From contig JAKQVC010000239.1 in assembly GCA_029571985.1 (NCBI GenBank), positions 1 to 61,828 of the forward strand: 61,828 bases of DNA. Direction: 5' to 3'. Below, in pieces: positions 48,219 to 56,028 of the stretch (its first letter is position 1; every line of letters starts with the position of its first letter). This DNA is from Bacteroidota bacterium. Lineage in GTDB: Bacteria > Bacteroidota > Bacteroidia > Chitinophagales > BACL12. The notes under the pieces were generated by a model. That model was not told where the DNA came from. It saw only the letters and a program-made list of their open reading frames with translations, and did not search any database. Both the position numbers and the translations under genes were made by a program.

Positions 48219-49116
48219 TTGGCCAAATTTCTTGATTGTTGGAACTGCACGAGCAGGCACAACCAGTTTGCATGAGTACCTCGGTGGTCATAAGGATATT
48301 TTTATGCCCTTACAAAAGGAGCCATGTTTTTTCTCCTTTTATGGAAAGCATCCGGAGTATAAAGACAGCAGGCACCGCTATCTAACTGATATTCCGGGAT
48401 ACCAGGAATTATTTGCCGGACATGATAAAAAAATGAGTGGCGAATCGTCTACACCGTATTTATATTTTTATCAGCAGTCTATCGCCAATATATTAGCCTT
48501 AGTGCCCAATGCTGCGGAAGAGATGCGCATCATCATTGTGTTGCGAGATCCTGCCGAAAGGGCATATTCGCAATACATGCATAACCGCCGCGATTTACGA
48601 GAACCTTTAACTTTTGAAGAGGCCATTGATGCTGAACAGCAAAGATTACAGGATAATTGGCATTTTGATTATGCGTATGTAGATAAAGGATTTTATTACC
48701 GTCAGGTTAAGGCTTACCTGGATAATTTTAAGCATGTCAAAATTTTATTTTACGATACGCTTGAAAAAAATCCGGATAAACTGCTGGATGATGTGTATGA
48801 TTTCCTCGGTGTTGAACGCGCCGAATCGGGTAAAATGATCAAACGCAATCAGAGCGGAGAAATGAAAGTGAAATGGTTTAAGCAAATCATCACCACCCGA
48901 AAAAATCCGGTCCTCAACTTTTTTAGAAAGTTAATGAGTCGCGATACAAAGAAAAAACTCCGTAACTGGATTAAGGATAAGTTACTTCGGTATAACCTGA
49001 AGAAAACAGAAATGCTGCCGGCCACGCGGAAAAAATTAATTGCCCTGTATCAGGACGATATTAAATCATTACAAACTTTAGTAGACAAAGATTTAAGCGA
49101 CTGGATGCGTATATGA
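48208..49116 (+). CDS. Sulfotransferase 1 of polysaccharide locus (variant PAPS loop: Arg)
   Basis: The protein has 302 residues; the start is the ATG at 48208, with an alternative TTG at 48202. The 5'-phosphosulfate loop reads FLIVGTARAGTTSLHEYL, where the usual catalytic/PAPS-contact Lys of the KxGTT loop is Arg (R15). The 3'-phosphate site IIIVLRDPAERAYSQYMHNR is intact. The C-terminus LQTLVDKDLSDWMRI matches the ending of the other sulfotransferases in this locus. It is predicted to transfer sulfate from PAPS to a sugar of the polysaccharide, in the cytoplasm before flipping. Overlaps the flippase gene by 11 bases and the next gene by ATGA. Confidence 0.85.
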   Translation: MATNWPNFLIVGTARAGTTSLHEYLGGHKDIFMPLQKEPCFFSFYGKHPEYKDSRHRYLTDIPGYQELFAGHDKKMSGESSTPYLYFYQQSIANILALVPNAAEEMRIIIVLRDPAERAYSQYMHNRRDLREPLTFEEAIDAEQQRLQDNWHFDYAYVDKGFYYRQVKAYLDNFKHVKILFYDTLEKNPDKLLDDVYDFLGVERAESGKMIKRNQSGEMKVKWFKQIITTRKNPVLNFFRKLMSRDTKKKLRNWIKDKLLRYNLKKTEMLPATRKKLIALYQDDIKSLQTLVDKDLSDWMRI

Positions 49117-49997
49117 GTAAAGGGCAGATATATCAAAATTTTGTTTGCATCGGCGCACAAAAAGCCGGCACAACCACGCTGGCCGATATCCTGAGTGCGC
49201 ATCCGGACATGTGTATCCCGCCCATTAAGGAAACCAAGTTTTTTTTATTTGATGACGACTATCAAAAAGGTAAATCTTTTTATGATGGTTACTTTTCGAA
49301 TTATTCCGGTCAGCAGGCAGTAGGGGAGTTTGATCCCGATTATATGCTGTTCCCGTTTACGGCTCAGCGATTGAAGGATACACTTGGCGCTGAACTGAAA
49401 ATAATTGTTGTTTTACGTAATCCTGCCGACAGAGCCTATTCGCATTATTTAATGACAAAGAGGAAGGGTTTGGAGCCTCACCCGTTTATTAAGGCGCTGG
49501 ACGAGGAAAGAAACAGACAACAGGATATAAAAACCAGAAAGATATATGCCTACAAGGAAAGAGGCATGTATGGCAGACAAATTGAAGCCTATTTACAGGT
49601 TTTTGAAAAAAATAATTTTCTCTTTTTGGAGTTCGAGCGGGACTTTCTACGTAACCGGGAGGAAACCATACGTAACGTACAGGCCTTTCTTGGCGTTCCA
49701 TACCATCAATTGGATGTTCTGGTGCACAGCAATGAAGCGGGCGAGCCCATCCATGATACGGTGAATGAGTTAGTTAGAAAGCCTAATTTTGCAAAGCGAA
49801 TCCTGAAATTCCTGCTGCCGGTCAAATCCTTGCGTAAAGCCATGCGAAAGAAAGTTATCGCCGGCAATATGCAAAAGGCCAGTGTGGCTAAACTGGATTC
49901 AGAAACCAGACAAATCCTCATTCGTGAGGTATTTGCTGAAGATATTTTATTAACGGAAAAATTAACTGGTCTCGACTTGTCGGGATGGTACAAATGA
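49113..49997 (+). CDS. Sulfotransferase 2 of polysaccharide locus
   Basis: The protein has 294 residues. The PAPS loop NFVCIGAQKAGTTTLADIL has Lys at residue 17, and the 3'-phosphate site KIIVVLRNPADRAYSHYLM is intact. AVGEFDPDYMLFP follows the usual place of a substrate-facing acidic motif. It ends LTEKLTGLDLSGWYK, like the other members. Overlap with sulfotransferase 1 is ATGA (4 bases), so the two are translationally coupled. It lies 1 base before the Wzy-like gene. Predicted to sulfate a sugar of the repeat unit. Confidence 0.9.
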   Translation: MSKGQIYQNFVCIGAQKAGTTTLADILSAHPDMCIPPIKETKFFLFDDDYQKGKSFYDGYFSNYSGQQAVGEFDPDYMLFPFTAQRLKDTLGAELKIIVVLRNPADRAYSHYLMTKRKGLEPHPFIKALDEERNRQQDIKTRKIYAYKERGMYGRQIEAYLQVFEKNNFLFLEFERDFLRNREETIRNVQAFLGVPYHQLDVLVHSNEAGEPIHDTVNELVRKPNFAKRILKFLLPVKSLRKAMRKKVIAGNMQKASVAKLDSETRQILIREVFAEDILLTEKLTGLDLSGWYK

Positions 49998-49998
49998 T

Positions 49999-51333
49999 AT
50001 GGGTATTTTAACCTACGAAAAAGGAATATACAAGGAGCCGATGTCCGTGTTTGGAAAAACACTGATATTGGTGGTGTTTATTCTGTTTACCACCCGTATC
50101 CTGACCAGAACACCACTGGTTGACTACTACATGCCATTTGAAATCATGTGGTACACCTTTATTATCAGCTTTACCTTCATCTATGCACTGTATCTCTTTC
50201 TTGTACGCAAAACAGTGGATGAGATACATTATTACTATGTGCTGATCATCATCATGCCCATATGGGCCGGTGTGATGGCGAAACTATCAGAAGATCAGGC
50301 AATCATGGTGGGTTTGAGTTCGCAACGACATTGGTATGGGATTAGCGGAATTTTCGTTTTGGCTTACCTGCTGCAAACCCGGTTCTTTACCATGGGCGAT
50401 TTATTCCGAGCTATGAAATGGCTGGGTTGGGGAACAATGGTGTATTTCATTCTGTGCTATATGTTCCTTGATCCAAAACAATATCTGGATTATTCATTTG
50501 TGGGTTATAGTGATATCAAAGGTGGTTACCGTTTTAAATTCGGTATAGACTTTATTGCCTTTCTTTCTGTGTATTATACCGTTAGATATATTAAACAGAA
50601 AGAATCATCTGCCATTTGGCTATCCGGCATCAATTTATCTTATTTATTCTTCCTCCATCAGGGAAGATCTGTAATGATTTCTGTTGTAGCTACTTTGTTT
50701 GTTTTTTACATGTTCGAAGTAAACTGGCAGCGTGCTGTCCGCATTTTTGCAACGATTGGGGCTGTTATATTAGTGATTATGGGTGTTATGTATGCCATCA
50801 TTCCAGATCGGGTAAATGACTATATCTACCAATATACCAGCCTAGCAACCGTAGTGTTTACAGGAAATGTGTCTGGTGAAAGCTCGGTTGATGCACGTCT
50901 GGAAGAAATTGCTATTCTCTTATTGTATTTGCAGGATTATCCAATTGGATGGTGGATTGGAATTGGAAAGATGGGGTCAGAATCTGCAGTTACAGGAGAC
51001 CATACCATTCATACGGTGCCTCCCGGAGATATAGGCATTTTAGGTAGTATCATGACCTATGGAATTTTAGGTTCTTTATTGATTTATCTCCAGTTCTTAA
51101 TTCCCTATCGCAGCCTTAAGTTTATACGTCGCTATAAAGATGAGCCTTTCAAAATGGCGGCTACATACTTTTTGATATTTTGTTTCCTCTCTTCCCTGGC
51201 TAAGGGTTATTTATTCATGCAACCCGGTTCAACAGCCATTTTCATTTTGGTGATTTATTCGTATAAGTTGTTAGAAGTGCAAATGGATAAGCAGGGATTG
51301 CCGGAAACATTAACATTGAAGAATTCATTTTAA
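49999..51333 (+). CDS. Wzy-like polysaccharide polymerase / O-antigen ligase-type membrane protein
   Basis: The protein has 444 residues and about ten to eleven transmembrane helices, with a large extracytoplasmic loop near residues 275-350 that contains ESSVDARLEEIAILLLYLQD and HTIHTVPPGDIGILGS. The topology and position next to Wzx and Wzz point to a Wzy-type polymerase, although such proteins have little sequence conservation. It would join flipped repeat units in the periplasm. An O-antigen ligase-type role is the alternative. Starts 1 base after sulfotransferase 2. Confidence 0.75.
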   Translation: MGILTYEKGIYKEPMSVFGKTLILVVFILFTTRILTRTPLVDYYMPFEIMWYTFIISFTFIYALYLFLVRKTVDEIHYYYVLIIIMPIWAGVMAKLSEDQAIMVGLSSQRHWYGISGIFVLAYLLQTRFFTMGDLFRAMKWLGWGTMVYFILCYMFLDPKQYLDYSFVGYSDIKGGYRFKFGIDFIAFLSVYYTVRYIKQKESSAIWLSGINLSYLFFLHQGRSVMISVVATLFVFYMFEVNWQRAVRIFATIGAVILVIMGVMYAIIPDRVNDYIYQYTSLATVVFTGNVSGESSVDARLEEIAILLLYLQDYPIGWWIGIGKMGSESAVTGDHTIHTVPPGDIGILGSIMTYGILGSLLIYLQFLIPYRSLKFIRRYKDEPFKMAATYFLIFCFLSSLAKGYLFMQPGSTAIFILVIYSYKLLEVQMDKQGLPETLTLKNSF

Positions 51334-51342
51334 CTTTATCAT

Positions 51343-52338
51343 ATGGAACTCATATCAGCTGATAAACGCATATTAGTTATTGGTTCGTTAAACGCCAATC
51401 CAGCCGACAGAGCAATTGACAGAAAGGATATTCGCAGTATGCAGTTAATCGATGACCAGCAGCGTATATCTCCTGTTGCGTTTTTTAATACCTGGGGCGA
51501 GCTTGGGATGAGTAGCATGTGCTGGCAGGAACAAGATCCTTATATCTTGTATATTGCCTCCAGCTCTGAAGTATTCAGATTTGATCTGCATGCAAAATCC
51601 TATACGCAATTAGATATTCCGAATCTTACAGATATTCATGAAATTAGTATGATTGGAGATCATGTGTGGATTTCAAATACCAAACATGACGAAATTGTCA
51701 GCTATAATATCATCGAACAAAAAATTGGTCAACGGATTAACCTGACCGACTTTAAATCCAACACACCGGAAGAAGGCGAAGAGGAACAGGATGTGGAAGT
51801 GGTAGATAAATTTCATTGCAATCTCGTTTTCGAGGGGTATGAAGGTGATATATATATTCTGGTGCACCATACTTCCGGCCGTCAGTTAATGAAGCGGATC
51901 GCTCAAAAATTTATTAAAAGCCAAGGAAACGGAGGTGTGGTGGATATTACCGCCAGAAAACGCTATCCGCTAAATTTTAAAGCTCCACATAGTGTAAGAC
52001 GTATCAATAATCAATATTGGGTTTTTGATAGCGGACACTTTGAGTTGAAAGTATTTGACAAAAACTGGAATTTTATTCGCACGCTCGATACAAAAGGTTT
52101 TGGCCGTGGAGGAGATATGGATACTGCGCGCGGTATTTATTATGGCGGCGTTAGCGAAACACGGAAACGTTACCTCGGATTATTTCCGGGTGGAGAGGCC
52201 GTGCCTAATATGGTACAGGTATTCCGCACGGGCGATTACACATTGTTAGGTTCCATTAAAATACCAAATATTGAGCAAATTAATAACGTGTATTGCCTCG
52301 ATAAGCAGGTTGCAGATGCGTTGATGCAATTTTCGTAA
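51343..52338 (+). CDS. Beta-propeller-like protein of unknown role in polysaccharide locus
   Basis: The protein has 331 residues with no signal peptide or membrane segment, so it is probably cytoplasmic. I do not recognise a named family with certainty. The body shows repeated beta-strand segments with ending phrases such as VFRFDLHAKSYTQLDIPN, VWISNTKHDEIVSYNI, YWVFDSGHFELKVFDKNW and GIYYGGVSETRKRYLG, which resemble blades of a propeller; a DUF4915-like fold is possible. It sits between the Wzy-like gene and sulfotransferase 3 (stop and start overlap by one base, TAATG). It may bind a glycan or regulate its enzymes, but this is a guess. Confidence 0.6.
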   Translation: MELISADKRILVIGSLNANPADRAIDRKDIRSMQLIDDQQRISPVAFFNTWGELGMSSMCWQEQDPYILYIASSSEVFRFDLHAKSYTQLDIPNLTDIHEISMIGDHVWISNTKHDEIVSYNIIEQKIGQRINLTDFKSNTPEEGEEEQDVEVVDKFHCNLVFEGYEGDIYILVHHTSGRQLMKRIAQKFIKSQGNGGVVDITARKRYPLNFKAPHSVRRINNQYWVFDSGHFELKVFDKNWNFIRTLDTKGFGRGGDMDTARGIYYGGVSETRKRYLGLFPGGEAVPNMVQVFRTGDYTLLGSIKIPNIEQINNVYCLDKQVADALMQFS

Positions 52339-53297
52339 TGAGTAATCAGCCATACATATTACCCAATTTTATTGTTGTTGGCGCAAATAAAGGTGGTACC
52401 ACGTCTATTTATCACTACCTGAAGCAACATCCCCAGGTTTATCTTTCGCCAATTAAAGAGCCGCATTATTTCTCTACCGATATAGATGTAAATCAGTTTA
52501 AAAAAGAGTTCGCTCATAATAAACTGCAGGATATTGAAAAATATGTAAATGGGGAGATGGAGCAGGAATATCATGCGGCATTCGTCAGAGATTTTAATCA
52601 GTATCAAAAACTATTCAGGAAGGCCGGGGGATTTAAAGCCATAGGCGAACTTAGTACTTCCTATTTGTATTCTAAAAATGCTGCACAGGAAATTCATGCA
52701 GTAGTTCCTGATTGTAAGATTATCATTTGTTTGCGCAATCCGATTGAACGGGCTTATTCGCACTATCGGATGAACTTGTGGACCGGCAATAGCAATCAGT
52801 TCGATTTTTACAAAGCGCTTGTCGAGGATTATCAGCATACACCTAAGGTTTGGGGTAATGCGCATCTGTATACCGAAATAGGCATGTATTACGAACAGGT
52901 AAAGCGCTACATCGACACATTTGGGCGCGAGCATGTGCTGATTATCTTTAGTGAGGATTTAAAAAAGCGTACAGCGGAAATTATCCGTGAGGTGTATGCC
53001 TTTATTGGAGTGGATGATCAGTTTATTCCGGACACCTCTACACAATACAATGAGGTATATACGCCCAAGTATAAAAATTTAACCTGGTTTTTAAATAAAA
53101 CAGGTATACGCCCGCTGATGAAGAAAATTAGCCCTTCTTTTATTAAGAAGGCTGTTATCCGTACTTTTTATAAAAGTAAAGCGGATAAAGGTGAAATGTC
53201 GAAGGAGGCTAAACAGTTTTTGCTCGATAAGCTTTCGGATGATGTACGTCAATTGGGCACATTATTAAATAAAGATTTGTCAGGTTGGTTAAAATAA
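52338..53297 (+). CDS. Sulfotransferase 3 of polysaccharide locus
   Basis: The protein has 319 residues. The PAPS loop FIVVGANKGGTTSIYHYL has Lys at residue 18. The 3'-phosphate site KIIICLRNPIERAYSHYRM is intact. AIGELSTSYLYSKNAAQEIH and GMYYEQVKRYIDTFG are shared closely with sulfotransferase 5 (AIGEVSNSYLY, GLYYEQVKRYTDLFP), as is the ending LGTLLNKDLSGWLK, so the two are likely paralogues. Predicted to sulfate a sugar of the repeat unit with PAPS. The start overlaps the propeller-like gene's stop by one base. It lies 5 bases before the glycosyltransferase gene. Confidence 0.92.
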   Translation: MSNQPYILPNFIVVGANKGGTTSIYHYLKQHPQVYLSPIKEPHYFSTDIDVNQFKKEFAHNKLQDIEKYVNGEMEQEYHAAFVRDFNQYQKLFRKAGGFKAIGELSTSYLYSKNAAQEIHAVVPDCKIIICLRNPIERAYSHYRMNLWTGNSNQFDFYKALVEDYQHTPKVWGNAHLYTEIGMYYEQVKRYIDTFGREHVLIIFSEDLKKRTAEIIREVYAFIGVDDQFIPDTSTQYNEVYTPKYKNLTWFLNKTGIRPLMKKISPSFIKKAVIRTFYKSKADKGEMSKEAKQFLLDKLSDDVRQLGTLLNKDLSGWLK

Positions 53298-53302
53298 GTT
53301 GA

Positions 53303-54343
53303 ATGACACCGAAAGTTTGTATCGTATTGGTGAACTACAAAACCTGGCAAGACACGGTTGAATGTATGGAGAGTATTCTCCGTTCATCTTACCCCCACTA
53401 TCAGATTGTAGTAGTAGAAAATGGCAGTGGTGATAACAGTTGGGAGATGATGCTCAAATGGGCACGAGGCGAATATCAGCATGCAATAGCAACCAATAAT
53501 CCGTTATTTACTTTATCGCATCCGCCAGTGGCGAAACCTTTGCTCTATTTCAGGGCAACTACAGATGATTCTGGTCATTTGCGTTTAGGACCCTTAGATG
53601 GTATTATGCCCATTCTCTTTATTAAAAGTGAAAAAAATCTGGGTTTTGCAGGTGGTAATAATGTGGGTATGCGGTATGCTTTGCAAAGTGATTTTGATTA
53701 TGTGTGGTTACTTAATAACGATACCGTTATTGATGAACACGCCATACGTGCCTTAGTGCAGTATGCAGAGGTGCAAAAAGAAAAAGGAAATACAATTGGT
53801 ATTGTAGGCAGCAAATTGCGTGTGTATCATCAGCCTGATAAAATGCAGGGCATCGGTGCTATCTTTAATAAATACAGTGGGAAGAGTAAAATTATTGGTG
53901 CTCAGGAAGTAGACAAAGGTCAGTATGACGACAAGGAAATTGTGTGTAATTATGTTATTGGTGCCGCCATGTTTGTGAACCGGCCTTTTTTAGTGGATGT
54001 GGGTTTGATGAGTGAGGAGTATTTCCTCTATAACGAAGAAAATGATTGGAGTGCGCGGGCAAAGCTGAAAGATTGGGGCGTTGGTGTGGCTACCAAAAGT
54101 ATTGTTTATCATAAGCAGGGAGCATCAACCGGCAATAGCCCTAAAAAGAGTAAATGGCAAATTAAGGCTCTGCATTATAAATACAGAGGTAAAATCAAAT
54201 TATATAAAAAGTACTATCGCTTGCAATTACCTTTTTTATACTGGCATTTATTTACACGAAGCCTTAAGTATATGGCTAAGGGTAATTTCAGTGAAGCTAA
54301 GGTTATCTATCAGGCAATGTTTAATACAAAATTTGAATCATGA
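53303..54343 (+). CDS. Family 2 glycosyltransferase (WbbL-like)
   Basis: The protein has 346 residues. GT2 features: VCIVLVNYKTWQDTVECMES (nucleotide-binding start), IVVVENGSGDNS, KNLGFAGGNNVGMRYAL, YVWLLNNDTVIDE (the DxD-type acidic pair as NND) and YFLYNEENDWSARAKLKDWG with WSAR. It resembles rhamnosyltransferase-type GT2 enzymes. Between VENGSGDN and NLGFAGG there are about 65 residues where about 20 are usual, an insertion. It is the only glycosyltransferase in the locus. Overlaps the next gene by ATGA (54340). Confidence 0.9.
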   Translation: MTPKVCIVLVNYKTWQDTVECMESILRSSYPHYQIVVVENGSGDNSWEMMLKWARGEYQHAIATNNPLFTLSHPPVAKPLLYFRATTDDSGHLRLGPLDGIMPILFIKSEKNLGFAGGNNVGMRYALQSDFDYVWLLNNDTVIDEHAIRALVQYAEVQKEKGNTIGIVGSKLRVYHQPDKMQGIGAIFNKYSGKSKIIGAQEVDKGQYDDKEIVCNYVIGAAMFVNRPFLVDVGLMSEEYFLYNEENDWSARAKLKDWGVGVATKSIVYHKQGASTGNSPKKSKWQIKALHYKYRGKIKLYKKYYRLQLPFLYWHLFTRSLKYMAKGNFSEAKVIYQAMFNTKFES

Positions 54344-55071
54344 TTATCAGTCATAAACATCGATATGTATTTGTAGAGCTACCTCAAACTGCATCCAGTG
54401 CGATAGCTAAGGAACTTAAGGCAAATTACGATGGCCATGAGATACTCTTTAAGCATGCGTTGTACAGCACAGATTTTCTGAAGCAGGCAACGGAGGAGGA
54501 AAAGAAATATACCCGTGTAAGTGGCTTGCGCAATCCGATGGATATCTGTGTGAGTAATTATTTCAAGTTTAAAACAGACCATGAGAACAGATACTCAAAT
54601 CCACGTTTGATGAAGCATGGTTTCCTGCGCAAATACATCATGCGATGGTGGAATGTGAAGCAGTATAAATCCATTGTGGAACGCGGCGAAAACTTTGAAG
54701 GCTTTTTCATGCGCGCTTACACCATGCCTTATGCCAGCTGGAGTATTATTGAGCATAAACGCATGGATTATATCATCCGCTTCGAAAACCTGCAGTCTGA
54801 TTTTGCCTGGGCACTTGAAACGATAGGTGTAGAAAAGGTAAGGGATATTCCGGTGGCCAATAAAACTGCTGAAAAAACCAAAACTTTCTGGGAATACTAC
54901 GAAACAGATAAGGCAAAACGCCGCGCTAAATATATTTTTGGTCCCTATATGAAACGCTGGGGATATGCTTTCCCTCCTGAATGGGATTATATCAAAACAC
55001 CATGGTATGCATTCCCTTTGTATAATTGTATGAATGTTGCCCGTATCATTTTCTGGAAGTTTTTACGTTGA
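54340..55071 (+). CDS. Divergent sulfotransferase-like protein 4 (PAPS loop Lys replaced by Gln)
   Basis: The protein has 243 residues, shorter than the other sulfotransferases here. The N-terminus YVFVELPQTASSAIAKEL follows the Sulfotransfer_2 pattern VFxxxPKTAxxSI, but the key Lys is Gln (Q16). A second likely PAPS site is VSGLRNPMDICVSNYFKFK. Residues 140-150 YIIRFENLQSDF match the family's downstream segment. Residues 180-243 are rich in Tyr/Trp and end with a weakly hydrophobic stretch. It may be a catalytically changed sulfotransferase or a binding or helper protein. It overlaps the glycosyltransferase gene by ATGA. Confidence 0.65.
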   Translation: MIISHKHRYVFVELPQTASSAIAKELKANYDGHEILFKHALYSTDFLKQATEEEKKYTRVSGLRNPMDICVSNYFKFKTDHENRYSNPRLMKHGFLRKYIMRWWNVKQYKSIVERGENFEGFFMRAYTMPYASWSIIEHKRMDYIIRFENLQSDFAWALETIGVEKVRDIPVANKTAEKTKTFWEYYETDKAKRRAKYIFGPYMKRWGYAFPPEWDYIKTPWYAFPLYNCMNVARIIFWKFLR

Positions 55072-55080
55072 TCTATTCTG

Positions 55081-56028
55081 ATGTCTGTTAAGCCCACATT
55101 CCTGATCGTTGGCGCTGTTAAAGCAGGTACAACTTCTATTCACGAATATCTGCAAATGCATCCGGAGGTATATATGTCGCCTGTAAAGGAGACGAATTAC
55201 TTCAGCGATGCGGATATGTTGTTTGATCATTTTAATGTGGATTACAAGCAGGACATCAATGTGAACCTCGACAAATATTTGTCAGGGCCGATGGATACTA
55301 AAATTCATATTGCCCATGTGCGCACAGCTGCGCAATATGATGCTTTATTTAAGAATGTGACCAACCAGAAAGCTATAGGGGAAGTGAGCAATTCGTATTT
55401 ATACTGCCCGTCAACCGCACAGAAAATTAAGGAGGCGTTGCCGGATGTTCAGATTGTGATGATATTGCGTAACCCGATTGAGCGACTGTATTCTCAATTT
55501 CTCATGAATCTGAAGTTGGGTAAAATTGCTGAACGTGATTTGTTAAAGGAAATTGCAGCAGATCAGGCTAAATCCGTAAAAGGGTGGGGTGTGAGTCATT
55601 TATATCTGGAGGTTGGCTTGTACTATGAGCAGGTAAAACGTTACACAGATTTATTCCCTGGGCATAAAATAAAAATATTATTCTACGACGATTATAAGCA
55701 ACAGCCTAAACAGGCAATGCAGGAATTGTTTGCTTTTTTGCATGTGAACCCTGCCTTCGAACCCGATATGTCGCAACGATATAATGAAGCAGGTATGCCG
55801 CGATTTGGAAAGTTAAATTACTGGCTTACACAAATAGGTGTGTATGGCCTTGTGAAACGCCTGTTCCCTGCTGATATTAAAGAGCGATTAAAATCGGTCA
55901 TCTACACACGGAGTAATATTCCAAGTATTACACCGCAAGAAAAGGCGTGGTTGATTGATTATTATAGATCCGATGTGCAACAATTATCGACCCTGTTGAA
56001 TAAAGATTTAAGTCACTGGTTAAAGTGA
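55081..56028 (+). CDS. Sulfotransferase 5 of polysaccharide locus
   Basis: The protein has 315 residues. The PAPS loop FLIVGAVKAGTTSIHEYL has Lys at residue 14 and the 3'-phosphate site QIVMILRNPIERLYSQFLM is intact. It resembles sulfotransferase 3 in several blocks (GLYYEQVKRYTDLFP, SNSYLYC, LSTLLNKDLSHWLK). It is the last gene of the locus and runs 9 bases into the end of the convergent ClC gene; I see no terminator between them. Predicted to sulfate the polysaccharide repeat unit. Confidence 0.92.
   Translation: MSVKPTFLIVGAVKAGTTSIHEYLQMHPEVYMSPVKETNYFSDADMLFDHFNVDYKQDINVNLDKYLSGPMDTKIHIAHVRTAAQYDALFKNVTNQKAIGEVSNSYLYCPSTAQKIKEALPDVQIVMILRNPIERLYSQFLMNLKLGKIAERDLLKEIAADQAKSVKGWGVSHLYLEVGLYYEQVKRYTDLFPGHKIKILFYDDYKQQPKQAMQELFAFLHVNPAFEPDMSQRYNEAGMPRFGKLNYWLTQIGVYGLVKRLFPADIKERLKSVIYTRSNIPSITPQEKAWLIDYYRSDVQQLSTLLNKDLSHWLK

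Noticed and set aside
40519-56028. Locus as a horizontally acquired island
   Set aside because: No integrase, transposase, tRNA target or flanking repeat is visible, and base use looks similar to neighbours by eye; I cannot compute it.
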